A DNA stretch of 64,000 bases. It comes from Hyphomicrobiales bacterium. GTDB taxonomy: Bacteria; Pseudomonadota; Alphaproteobacteria; Rhizobiales; HXMU1428-3. Made by a program: the position numbers and the translations under genes. Location: assembly GCA_021775425.1 (NCBI GenBank), contig JAJFHX010000020.1:1-64000 (forward strand), in the 5' to 3' direction. Shown piece by piece: positions 44,155-53,186 of the stretch. The notes under the pieces are model-generated. The model did no database searches. It saw nothing but the letters and a program-made list of their open reading frames with translations, and was not told where the DNA came from. Each line of letters starts with the position of its first letter. Positions within the stretch are counted from its first letter, which is position 1.

Positions 44155-44904
44155 TTATTTTTGATCAAGCAGGTCAGGGCGTCTGGCTTTTGTCAGCTCA
44201 ACAGATTTCTTTTGCCGCCACTCCCGGATTTTCTCATGGTTCCCCTCAAGTAAAACGTCAGGAATAAACCGTCCCTCAAATTCACGCGGTCTGGTGTAAT
44301 GCGGATGCTCCAGCAGTCCGTCTTCAAAACTCTCATTCATCAGGCTTGTAGCAGCACCAACAACCCCATCCCGCAGACGTACCACAGCATCAGCGAGGCA
44401 ATAAGCCGCCATTTCACCACCGGTCATCACAAAATCGCCAATCGATATTTCCTCAAGTGACCGGGCTTCAATCACCCGTTCATCCAGCCCTTCAAATCGC
44501 CCGCAAAGCAAAAGCAGACCCTCCTCTTCAGAAAGCTCACGCGCCAATTTTTGTGTAAGTGGCCGGCCCCGGGGCGAAAGATAAATCCGCCGTGCATTCG
44601 GGCACAGCTCTAATCCGGCATCAATCGCTTTTGCAGTCACATCCGCTCGAAGCACCATCCCCGGGCCACCGCCCGCCGGCGTATCATCAACTGAGCGATG
44701 TTTATCTTCGGCAAAATCTCGCAAGTTCAAAACATTGAGATTGATCAGCCCTTTTTCCAGCGCCGTCCCGGTCACGCTCGCGCCAAGCGGCCCCGGAAAC
44801 AACTCCGGAAATAAAGTCAGACAAACAATCTGAAAGCTGCTCGATTGAGGAGAGCCAGCATCCAACCGTGAATTTTGAGAAGAACTCTTCTGCTCGTCAG
44901 CCAT
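44155..44904 (-). CDS. trmD: tRNA (guanine-N1)-methyltransferase
   Basis: SPOUT-family enzyme that methylates G37 next to the anticodon using S-adenosylmethionine. The 249-residue protein shows the knot motifs GGGPGMVLRAD, LLLCGRFEGLDERV and EISIGDFVMTGGEM. A 22-residue Ser/Gln-rich N-terminal extension precedes the conserved FQIVCLTLFPELFPG, so an internal start cannot be excluded, but no ATG lies there. The usual neighbours rpsP, rimM and rplS are absent; it is next to a USP-like gene and a LysR gene instead. Confidence 0.96.
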   Translation of the reverse strand: MADEQKSSSQNSRLDAGSPQSSSFQIVCLTLFPELFPGPLGASVTGTALEKGLINLNVLNLRDFAEDKHRSVDDTPAGGGPGMVLRADVTAKAIDAGLELCPNARRIYLSPRGRPLTQKLARELSEEEGLLLLCGRFEGLDERVIEARSLEEISIGDFVMTGGEMAAYCLADAVVRLRDGVVGAATSLMNESFEDGLLEHPHYTRPREFEGRFIPDVLLEGNHEKIREWRQKKSVELTKARRPDLLDQK

Positions 44905-45033
44905 AAAACAACCCTTAAATTACATATCAGAGGATAGTCAGTGGCATTCATAACAGCATCAAGCCCTGTTTGCCAGCATGCAAACTTCTATGACCGAACA
45001 TCAGAGAAAAGTGAAAAGAAATGCTATTGAGGG

Positions 45034-45843
45034 TTACAAAGAAACAAGTAGCGGACACCGAAACAGATTAAGCAACACTTCAAAATCTTCTTTTCGATGA
45101 GTTAAGGCACACCCCGGCAACAGATATAACAGTCCCGTTTTAAGATGCCCGACCTCCCATAACAAGCGCGAGTGATCAAGGCGCTTCAATCCGTAAATCA
45201 TCAGATCACCAAAAAAGTCATCTTCAAGATCAGCCCGCAACTCATCTGCCCTGTCAATCACATCACCAATGCAGATCAGCACAACAGATTGCTCAAAACT
45301 CCGCAGATAGTCCCGAAGTATGGAAACTTCTTCTTTCCATGCCTCAAAAGAATGAACCAGCAACACCAGCGGGCCCTGTGTCACAAGTGCACGCGGGCCG
45401 GCCATTAGCACACCGCCCGAAAAATCACTATCTTTTAAAACTGAAAAATCCCGCACCAGTTGCCGCGCTGAAAGATATTCCCCAAGAACAACAATATTGT
45501 CTTTTGCGCAAAAAGTGCGGAAATTAGCCCCGACATTTTCACTGATGCGCACAAATTCAGAACTGATCCGCGCCGCCCGTGATCGTCTTTCAACTTCACG
45601 CTCAAGTGCCCGCATGGCAATTTTATTTTCTTTTTTCAGCTCATGCAGTTCAAACCCACGCTGCGCGCCGGAAAAACTGACCTCTCTGGAAAAAGAAAAA
45701 CGGGAAGCTTTATAGAGATTTTCATCCTCAAGATACACAGCACGAACAGGTAATCCGGCCCCTTTGGCAACCTGAAACCCGACAGATAAAGCAGCTTTAT
45801 TGGGGCATCGCCCACCCAGCTTTAAGATAATCTGTTCAGCCAT
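45034..45843 (-). CDS. Universal-stress-protein-like protein
   Basis: A 269-residue soluble protein. It opens with a Rossmann-like strand-helix (ILKLGGRCPNKAALSVGFQVAKGAGLP, shown in part; AVYLED) as in USP domains, and a second similar half starts near ALVTQGPLVLLVHSFEAWKEE, so it may contain two USP-like halves with a charged helical linker (about 50-95, EREVERRSRAAR). The ATP-binding G-x2-G-x9-G motif is not evident. AGAGGAGAC is before the start. The gene follows the Lon-like protease on the same strand. Function unknown. Confidence 0.6.
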   Translation of the reverse strand: MAEQIILKLGGRCPNKAALSVGFQVAKGAGLPVRAVYLEDENLYKASRFSFSREVSFSGAQRGFELHELKKENKIAMRALEREVERRSRAARISSEFVRISENVGANFRTFCAKDNIVVLGEYLSARQLVRDFSVLKDSDFSGGVLMAGPRALVTQGPLVLLVHSFEAWKEEVSILRDYLRSFEQSVVLICIGDVIDRADELRADLEDDFFGDLMIYGLKRLDHSRLLWEVGHLKTGLLYLLPGCALTHRKEDFEVLLNLFRCPLLVSL

Positions 45844-46044
45844 TTAAGTCTCCTCTTGAAGAGGACACTAAATGATTCGTGCCATAAATATGAAGACAAA
45901 TGATCAAAATAATTGATTGACGACGTGAATCGCTCCATTGCCCCGCATAATTATCTTCTATGATAGCTGAACAGGCTGACAAATCAACTTTTATCGCGGC
46001 CCTTTTAAGCTATCGATACCGCGAAAATTCAGTCGTCAGAAAAT

Positions 46045-48498
46045 TTATCCAACCGGTCCATCATGAAACGCCCGGCGCAGATGAGCAAAGTCAAACAATC
46101 TCGCTTCAACACCTCGGTTAACGGTACCTTTCTCAAAAGCACCGTTACGCAGTCTCTTGCCGGCTTTAAGGCCGGTTAAAATTTCAAGCCCTTCATTAAT
46201 ATGACGAATAGACCAGATATGAAATTCCCCGCGCCCACAGGCGGCAACAACATCTTCTCGTAGCATCAGGTGCACCCGGTTAGCTTCAGGCACGATCACA
46301 CCTTGCTCACCCGTCAGGCCACGTGCATGGCAAAGGTCAAAAAAGCCTTCAACTTTTTCATTCACACCGCCGATCGCCTGCACTTCACCTTGCTGATTAA
46401 CAGAACCGGTGACCGCAATCCCCTGCCTGATCGGCACCTGACTAAGCGCAGAAAGCAAGGCAAACAATTCAGCCGCTGACGCACTGTCACCGTCAATTTC
46501 ACCATAAGATTGCTCAAAAACAAGAGAGGCGCTTAAAGCCAAGGGCACAGTCTGCGCATATGTCCCGGCAAGATAGCCCCATAAAATCATCATCCCCTTA
46601 GAATGCAGCGGCCCGCCTAAGTCCACTTCCCGCTCAATATCAACCATCCGGCCTGAACCCATCCGCACCCGCGCCGTGATTTTAGATGGCCGACCAAAAG
46701 CATAATCCCCATGCTCCATCACACTCAAAGCATTGATCTGCCCAATCGCCGCGCCATCAGTTTCAACCACATGCAAATCGCGTAAAATATTCTCTTTATT
46801 CTGCTCTTTTGAAAGTGACGCACGCTTATCACGGAAATAAATCGCCTTTTTTACATCCGCATGTGTCGTGCTTTTGCGGCCCTCTTTTTTGGCCCAATAG
46901 TCAGATTCAATCAGCACATCCTGCAAGGTCACGAAATTAATATATAATTTCTGTCCATCTCCCGCCTGTCGTGAGCTATGCTCAATTATCCGGCCAACAC
47001 CAATCGCATCAATTGGGTTAAGCGCATGTTTGGCGATAATCCCGGCAATGATCCGCGCATAAGTCAATTCATTCTCTGGTGTGCGCGGAATAACATCTTC
47101 AAACTCTGCCTGAATTTTAAATATATTGGAAAATTCAGGGTCAACCTCTTTCAGCTTGTAATAAAGCTCCCGCTCGCCAAACAATATCACCTTGAGATGA
47201 AGCGGAATGGGTTCAGGTGAAAGCGTAACCGGGCGCGAAACACTGCCATCATCAATTGGAGATTCAATGTCTATCTGCTTCGTGAGCAATGCCCGCTTTA
47301 TACCTTCCCAGGCAAAATTATTCTCGAGCAGTTTTGCTGCATCCAGCAGCAAAACACCACCATTTGCGAGATGCATCACACCCGGCCTGATCATATTAAA
47401 ATCGGTAAGTTCATTTCCGCTGTCAGAAATACTCTCAACCCGGCCAAGCAAATTACTCAAAGTCGGGTTTGCTTCTTTAACAATCGGCCCGCCTTTTTGT
47501 TCAGACTGATCACGGCTCACAAGCACATTCACCATATAGCGGCGAAACTGCGGGTCATCTTCTGTCTCTATATGCCCTTTAATCAGAACATCACTAGGCT
47601 CCTCACCAAGAAACAGTCCAACATGACGAATAAGATCATACTCTACGGCGTGTAAATATCTGATAATTTTTTCATAAGCCTGAAATGACTTTCGAACCGA
47701 TTGCAGCGCCGTTGCAACAATGTTCTTGGCCATATCTTCATTGAGCGCCAACAGCTTTTCAGTCCGCACTTTCTGCTGCGCAGGAAAGCTCTGAAATAAC
47801 TCACCAAGCTGCCGCTCCAGATCCTGTATCTTGGCTTCAACCACCCGCCGCTCACCAACAGGTTTTTGTTGAAACTCTTCCGGCTCCAGCGGTTCACCGT
47901 TCTCAAGCGGCATCATCGTAAAACCGGAAGGTGTGCGCAACACCTGCACATTTTTCGTAAAAGCCATCTCGATCAGGTTTTCGATCGCATCTTCCTGGTT
48001 GCTTTCAAAAGAAAGATCAATCGAGCGTCGCCGGGTCACATATTCATCAGATTGGAACATCGCCGGCAAACCGACCCTGAGCTCATCGATTGCATTGACC
48101 ATCATGCGTGCAAATTGTGGCCCATGCCCCGGTGACATCTCAATCGCCAGTGGTTTGTTAGCGTCCACAAAATTATTAACATACACCCAGTCAGAAGGCT
48201 GGCCCCAATGCGGCGTGGTCTCTTCAAGCAATCTCGTAATTGCAGTTAACTTACCAACCCCTAATGGACCAACCGCAAAGATATTGAAATTATCAGAGCG
48301 CACATCAATTCCGAACTGAACCGCCTCAAGTCCAAGCTCCTGGCCGATTAATCCATGATAAGGCTCAAGTTCCTTGGTCGTCAGAAACCCCAGCTGTCCG
48401 GGGTTAAGAGCATGTCGCAAACCGGAAACACCAACAACATCAGACGTATTACGATGTTTCGTCGACCGACTATCACGTTTCCCCTGAATACCAAACAT
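46045..48498 (-). CDS. Lon-like AAA ATPase protease (LonB/YcbZ group)
   Basis: An 817-residue protein with an N-terminal ATPase region and a C-terminal S16 peptidase. The P-loop is unusual (GPLGVGKLTAI), and the Walker-B-like strand reads GGVLLLDAAKLL, with Ala where Glu is canonical, as in the AAA_32 group. The peptidase domain contains YGEIDGDSASAAE with the catalytic Ser (near residue 670) and GGVNEKVEGF with the Lys (near 713). No membrane helices. GGAGGG precedes the ATG at 48498. It is likely a Ser-Lys peptidase for damaged or regulatory proteins; the substrate is unknown. Confidence 0.92.
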   Translation of the reverse strand: MFGIQGKRDSRSTKHRNTSDVVGVSGLRHALNPGQLGFLTTKELEPYHGLIGQELGLEAVQFGIDVRSDNFNIFAVGPLGVGKLTAITRLLEETTPHWGQPSDWVYVNNFVDANKPLAIEMSPGHGPQFARMMVNAIDELRVGLPAMFQSDEYVTRRRSIDLSFESNQEDAIENLIEMAFTKNVQVLRTPSGFTMMPLENGEPLEPEEFQQKPVGERRVVEAKIQDLERQLGELFQSFPAQQKVRTEKLLALNEDMAKNIVATALQSVRKSFQAYEKIIRYLHAVEYDLIRHVGLFLGEEPSDVLIKGHIETEDDPQFRRYMVNVLVSRDQSEQKGGPIVKEANPTLSNLLGRVESISDSGNELTDFNMIRPGVMHLANGGVLLLDAAKLLENNFAWEGIKRALLTKQIDIESPIDDGSVSRPVTLSPEPIPLHLKVILFGERELYYKLKEVDPEFSNIFKIQAEFEDVIPRTPENELTYARIIAGIIAKHALNPIDAIGVGRIIEHSSRQAGDGQKLYINFVTLQDVLIESDYWAKKEGRKSTTHADVKKAIYFRDKRASLSKEQNKENILRDLHVVETDGAAIGQINALSVMEHGDYAFGRPSKITARVRMGSGRMVDIEREVDLGGPLHSKGMMILWGYLAGTYAQTVPLALSASLVFEQSYGEIDGDSASAAELFALLSALSQVPIRQGIAVTGSVNQQGEVQAIGGVNEKVEGFFDLCHARGLTGEQGVIVPEANRVHLMLREDVVAACGRGEFHIWSIRHINEGLEILTGLKAGKRLRNGAFEKGTVNRGVEARLFDFAHLRRAFHDGPVG

Positions 48499-48933
48499 AT
48501 AACCCTCCGGATTGCTAACAAACCCAATTGACTGCAACTTCTAAAAATCTTCACTCTAAAGCCAGAAAACTGGCAGCAAAATAAAGACATAAAATGATTT
48601 TCAAATTCACATCCAAAATCATCTGGTGGTGAAGCCATCTTTCCAGCCCCACATCAGGCTCCACATCCAATCAGGCAAAACCATTCTATACGCTTCCCAA
48701 ACCAGAAAAGGCCAGAAAGAGAAAGTTCAGATTTAACATTGATAAATAAAGATAGCTCCAGCGTAAAGATCGCAAGGTTGATTGCGAGGTTATACACCAC
48801 TTACCCCCACATATATTTCACATTCTTCCCACAATGAAGGGTCTTCAACCTGCTTTATCTAAAGGACAAGACAGAATACGAAAGAAATAATGAGGTGAGC
48901 TATAACTCAGATTTTAATGAAAAAATATGTAGT
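48499..48933 (-). other. Intergenic region between regA and the Lon-like gene
   Basis: About 435 bases with no frame, tRNA or strong hairpin I could support. It should contain the promoter of the Lon-like gene. Confidence 0.4.
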
Positions 48934-49488
48934 CTACCTTGGTGCCCGTTTGGCGAGTATACGCTGTAGCGTGCGGCGATGCATATTGAGCCGCCGCGCC
49001 GTCTCTGAAACATTGCGATTACAAAGCTCATAGACCCGCTGAATATGTTCCCAGCGCACCCGATCAGCTGACATCGGGTTTTCCGGCGGGCTGGCTTTTT
49101 CGCCAGTAGCCATCAGTGCCGCCACAACATCATCCGCATCAGCCGGTTTTGCCAGATAATCAATCGCCCCAAGCTTAACCGCCGTAACAGCCGTCGCAAG
49201 ATTGCCATAACCGGTTAGAACAACCGCCCGCGCATCTGGTCTGGTTTCAGATAAAACCTCCAGAACCTGCAACCCATTACCATCGTTTAACCGCATATCA
49301 ACCACGGCAAACGCCGGAGCGGAAGCTTCAATTAATCGGATGCCATCATTCACATTATCAGCCGTCCGCACTTCAAATCCGCGCGATTCCAGAGCTCGAG
49401 ATAATCTGTTCAAAAAGGATTGATCGTCTTCAACCACAAGAATGGAACGATCTTCAAAATTTGACCAGTCGATTGTCTCAGTAACCAA
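48934..49488 (-). CDS. regA: Redox response regulator RegA/ActR
   Basis: A 184-residue global redox regulator (RegA/ActR/PrrA). Receiver: VVEDD, phosphoacceptor Asp64 (VVDMRLNDGNG), VLTGYG, YLAKPAD; C-terminal Fis-type helix-turn-helix NVSETARRLNMHRRTLQRIL. Translation very probably starts at TTG 49488, which has AGGAG at seven bases and gives exactly the family length and the conserved VTETIDWSNFED; the ATG-free longer frame to 49548 is excluded. It is encoded on the same strand as regB, about 220 bases downstream of it, and controls energy-generating and carbon and nitrogen fixation genes in relatives. Confidence 0.97.
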   Translation of the reverse strand: MVTETIDWSNFEDRSILVVEDDQSFLNRLSRALESRGFEVRTADNVNDGIRLIEASAPAFAVVDMRLNDGNGLQVLEVLSETRPDARAVVLTGYGNLATAVTAVKLGAIDYLAKPADADDVVAALMATGEKASPPENPMSADRVRWEHIQRVYELCNRNVSETARRLNMHRRTLQRILAKRAPR

Positions 49489-49709
49489 AATAGCTCTCCT
49501 GTATTCAGCCGGAATAATGCATTTGAAGCACCACAATAACCCAATCAACCATTAAAGGTCCATTTTTTTCAGTTCTGAAGTTAATGAGAGCAAAACATAT
49601 GATAACCGCAAAAAGCACTGGCCAGCAGATCAAAACCGTTAAAATTTCAGAATTCTCAAATAAATTCAGCGGTTAAAAGACCTCTCATATGAGCAACCAC
49701 CCGGATAGC

Positions 49710-51098
49710 TCAGTCTTTATTGCTAGAGACATCAATCATCTTTCGGGGCCATTCGAGTTTAACAAACGCGCCCTTCGCTCCAACAGACCCGACAGATTTA
49801 GACGAACCCCTTTTAACCCCTTCGCCATAAGCATCATCTTCGCCGTTTCGGTTGCCAAAACGCATCACCGCACCAGAGCGCTCAAGCAGAGTTTTTGAAA
49901 TGAAAAAACCAAGCCCCATACCACTTTGATGATCTTCAATCCCTTCCTGCCTCGAAAGTGAGCGGGAAGAAACAAACGGTTCACCAAGCACCTTCAGCAT
50001 TTCAAGAGAAAAACCCGGCCCATCATCAAGGATCGTCAGTTTTAATACGTCTTCAGACCATTCCGCCTGCAACACCGCTTCAGAAGAAGAAAATTCAACC
50101 GCATTTTCAACCAGATTGCCAAGCGCATAAATCATACCCGGGTTCCGGCTTAAAACAGGTTCTGCATCAAATGGCGGCATTGTTCCGCTCATAGCATTGG
50201 TCTTAATCACTATATTTGCATTCAGCGCTTTTAAAGGTTGTGCCACCTCTTCCAGAACATCACTGATCGAGGAATGATCAACCAGTACATCTCCATCCAT
50301 CCCGACATCCGTTAAAGATTGCAAAATCTCCCGGCACCGCACCGCCTGAGACCGGATAAGCAGAACATCATCACGAAGCGGGCTATCCTCTTCAAGCTCA
50401 CGCTCAAGCTCTTTCGCAACAAGTGAAATGGTCGATAAGGGTGTGCCAAGCCCATGAGCCGCAGCAGCAGCCAGCCCGTCAATCGCGGAAAGTTTCTGCT
50501 CACGCGCCAGCGTTGCCTCCGTTGCCGCCAGCGCCGCAGACATGATCCGGCTTTCCCGGGCAATCCGCCAGGCAAAAAATCCAATAAACGTCATCGCACA
50601 AACAACAGAAATCCAGTTTCCCATTCTGTATGCGAACGGAAATTCGAGCCCCGAAGCCGTGTACCAGGGCAATGGCATGTAAAAAAAGCTGATAAAGCTG
50701 GCCGCAAAAAGCGCCAGAATAGAAATCACCAGTGTTGACTGTGTCCTGAGCGAGGCCGCCGAAATCGCAATCGGCGCGACAAGCAGCGAAGCAAAGGGAT
50801 TAAGAATCCCTCCCGTCAGATAGAGCAACACTGAAAGCTGAACAATATCATAGGCCAGCATCCAGGTGGCAAACTCATTGCCAATCACTTTGATGTCCTT
50901 GACCATTGCACTAAGCACGACATTAATCGCCACAGAAAGGCTGATCACTAGCAATGACAAAGCCAGAGGAAACTCAAACCCAAAACCATAAAAAACCACA
51001 ATCACAGCAGCAAACTGTCCGCAAATAGCAATCCACCGCAAACGGACAATTGTCCGCAAACGCAAATGCGAGCGATTTATATAATCCCGATTTTCCAT
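49710..51098 (-). CDS. regB: Redox sensor histidine kinase RegB/ActS
   Basis: A 462-residue membrane kinase with six hydrophobic segments (about 20-190). The quinone-sensing motif GGILNPF is present, and the redox-active Cys is at 255, exactly 40 residues after the phosphoacceptor His215 as in Rhodobacter RegB. The H box reads AAAHGLGTPL: the acidic residue that normally follows His is Gly216. ATPase blocks NLVENAVEFSS and GMGLGFFISK follow. The TTG longer start at 51134 was rejected in favour of ATG 51098. It is divergent from senC, the classic arrangement. Confidence 0.95.
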   Translation of the reverse strand: MENRDYINRSHLRLRTIVRLRWIAICGQFAAVIVVFYGFGFEFPLALSLLVISLSVAINVVLSAMVKDIKVIGNEFATWMLAYDIVQLSVLLYLTGGILNPFASLLVAPIAISAASLRTQSTLVISILALFAASFISFFYMPLPWYTASGLEFPFAYRMGNWISVVCAMTFIGFFAWRIARESRIMSAALAATEATLAREQKLSAIDGLAAAAAHGLGTPLSTISLVAKELERELEEDSPLRDDVLLIRSQAVRCREILQSLTDVGMDGDVLVDHSSISDVLEEVAQPLKALNANIVIKTNAMSGTMPPFDAEPVLSRNPGMIYALGNLVENAVEFSSSEAVLQAEWSEDVLKLTILDDGPGFSLEMLKVLGEPFVSSRSLSRQEGIEDHQSGMGLGFFISKTLLERSGAVMRFGNRNGEDDAYGEGVKRGSSKSVGSVGAKGAFVKLEWPRKMIDVSSNKD

Positions 51099-51477
51099 GA
51101 AAGCTGAGCTTAAAGACTTTAGCAAGTGAGACAACCATATTTCAGAGTTAAAGATAATTTCACTTCAACAATGCCTGTTAAAGAAAAACAACACACCTCT
51201 AAAATCTGCTAAAAATCGTCACAGCCATGTGATGATATGTCATTGCATCTAATGCTTGACGTTCCCATCATCTGCTATTTAAAGTGCAGCCAAATTGAAA
51301 AGAAATACATCTGAGCCCGAACCACCGTATACCCGCATTTCTGCAAACACAGAAATTACCGTTCACAACCTGCAGCTATAAATATGCATTTTTAATCAAC
51401 CACATTGAGCAGATCTTACCGGGCAGAAAAACAGATCACCATTGATCAGCAACTGACGACGGATACAAATAGACCTT
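51099..51477. other. Divergent promoter region of regB and senC
   Basis: About 380 bases with no gene. By analogy with other species it carries the divergent regB and senC promoters. No specific RegA site was recognised. Confidence 0.45.
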
Positions 51478-52098
51478 ATGCGTAAAAATCAAATCTTCCT
51501 CATCCTGTGTGGCTTTTGTTTTGGTGCTCTCATTGCCATCTGGCTCTATGCGCTGGAAAATCAACCCACACAAAAAAACATAAATAGCGGCCAGGCACTC
51601 ATCGGTGGTCCCTTCACACTGATTGATCATAAAGGAAACGCAAAAACAGAAGAGGATTTCAAGGGCAAATATATGCTGGTCTATTTCGGCTATAGCTATT
51701 GCCCTGACATCTGCCCGACTGACCTTCAGAAAATGGCCAATGCGCTTGATATGTCAAAACCGAAAAGTGAAAACGTCCAGCCCATTTTCATCACCATTGA
51801 TCCTGAGCGCGACACACCCGATCAACTCGCCAGCTATGTTTCAAGTTTTCACCCTCGCCTCATCGGCCTCACCGGCACAATTGAAAACATCACCAAAGCA
51901 AAAAAAGCCTATAAGGTCTATGGCGTTAAGGTCGACAAAGATGGAAAGCCTGCAAAAAACATCGAAGGCACCGACTACCTGATGGACCATTCACCACAAA
52001 CTTTTCTGATGGATAGGGATGGCGGGTTTATCCGTTATTTTCGATTTTCAGATAGTGCAAAAGATATGGCTGCCGCCATCAACAAAGCTGTCAACTAA
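51478..52098 (+). CDS. senC: SCO1/SenC copper chaperone
   Basis: A 206-residue thioredoxin-fold protein with an N-terminal membrane anchor (residues 5-25). The copper site is CPDIC (Cys75, Cys79) plus His171 (MDHSP). It delivers copper to the CuA centre of cytochrome c oxidase. Divergent from regB and close to regA, it matches the regB-senC-regA locus of photosynthetic and related alphaproteobacteria. The start ATG is followed by a basic MRKNQ. Confidence 0.95.
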   Translation: MRKNQIFLILCGFCFGALIAIWLYALENQPTQKNINSGQALIGGPFTLIDHKGNAKTEEDFKGKYMLVYFGYSYCPDICPTDLQKMANALDMSKPKSENVQPIFITIDPERDTPDQLASYVSSFHPRLIGLTGTIENITKAKKAYKVYGVKVDKDGKPAKNIEGTDYLMDHSPQTFLMDRDGGFIRYFRFSDSAKDMAAAINKAVN

Positions 52099-52340
52099 TC
52101 CCCGCAAAACAAAAGCACGATAAGCTGAACCACCTCTTGAAAATCATTTACCCCAAATTGCCACGAGGCCTGATAAGTGGAGAAAACTGTGTGTTGATTA
52201 CAATCTGGCCAAATTTAACCTTTATAAACCAGCTAACAAATATCATGCTGTTCATGAATGATTCGGTGGCAGCATTCGGGGTCGTCATAAATAAAATCAA
52301 CCTTCAATCAGATTTCTCATTTTAAGAGAGAGGCAAATCC

Positions 52341-53111
52341 ATGCGGTGGGCAGCACGCCTTAATATCAGTAAAAAGAGTATGCTCCGGCATGGAGAAGAA
52401 ATTGCGCTAGAAAATTGCGACATACCGATTAAGTTCAGGCGCCATCCAAAAGCCCGCCGTCTCACTCTTCGTGTCAGCTCAACTGAGCGTTCCGCAATAG
52501 TCACAGTTCCTCAACAGTGCACTGACCAGGAAACCATCTCATTTCTGGAAAACCACAAAAACTGGCTGTTCCAGCAATTTGATAAAATCCCCGAAGCGGT
52601 TCCATTTGCACCAGATACCATCATCCCCTTGCGCGGTGTTGATCACAAGCTTGTCTTCGCCGGTCAGGCACGTGGCAGAGGTGTTGTCTGGCTCGAAGAA
52701 AACCCGGCAACTAACCTGCCGGAAATACACATCAATGGCCGCCCGCAATTCGCGCCCCGCCGCCTCACCAAATGGCTGATTGATCAGGCCAGAAAAGATC
52801 TCTACGAACGCTCGAAATGGCATAGCAAAAATCTTGGTCTCAGCTTTAATAAAATCATGATCAAAGATCAGCGCAGCCGTTGGGGCTCATGCTCATCCAA
52901 GGGCATCCTCTCATATTCCTGGCGCCTAATCTTAAGCCCACCGGATGTATTGGATTATGTTGCCGCGCATGAGGTTGCCCACCTCGCTGAAATGAACCAC
53001 GGCCCGAATTTCTGGAAACTGGTGACGCAAACCCTGCCCACCTATAAAACAGCAAAAGACTGGCTCCGTGAAAATGGCTCAGACCTGCATCGCTACGGCG
53101 CAAACGATTAA
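52341..53111 (+). CDS. YgjP/SprT-like zinc metalloprotease
   Basis: A 256-residue M48-type (YgjP, DUF45) metallopeptidase. The zinc motif is HEVAHLAEMNH, with His210, Glu211 and His214 and a downstream His220. The preceding RSRWGSCSSKG (179-189) is the conserved substrate-side motif. GAGAGAGG lies before the ATG. It is single and convergent to maeB. The substrate is not known. Confidence 0.93.
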   Translation: MRWAARLNISKKSMLRHGEEIALENCDIPIKFRRHPKARRLTLRVSSTERSAIVTVPQQCTDQETISFLENHKNWLFQQFDKIPEAVPFAPDTIIPLRGVDHKLVFAGQARGRGVVWLEENPATNLPEIHINGRPQFAPRRLTKWLIDQARKDLYERSKWHSKNLGLSFNKIMIKDQRSRWGSCSSKGILSYSWRLILSPPDVLDYVAAHEVAHLAEMNHGPNFWKLVTQTLPTYKTAKDWLRENGSDLHRYGAND

Positions 53112-53186
53112 GCACCACAAACCTCATATAGAACTAGCAGATAAAGTTTAAAAATTACAACAACTTAAGAGCTATTAAGTTCACCG

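Noticed and set aside
52137-52325. 62-residue frame after senC
   Set aside because: TTG start without ribosome-binding site and no family; likely the 3' region of senC and leader of the YgjP-like gene.
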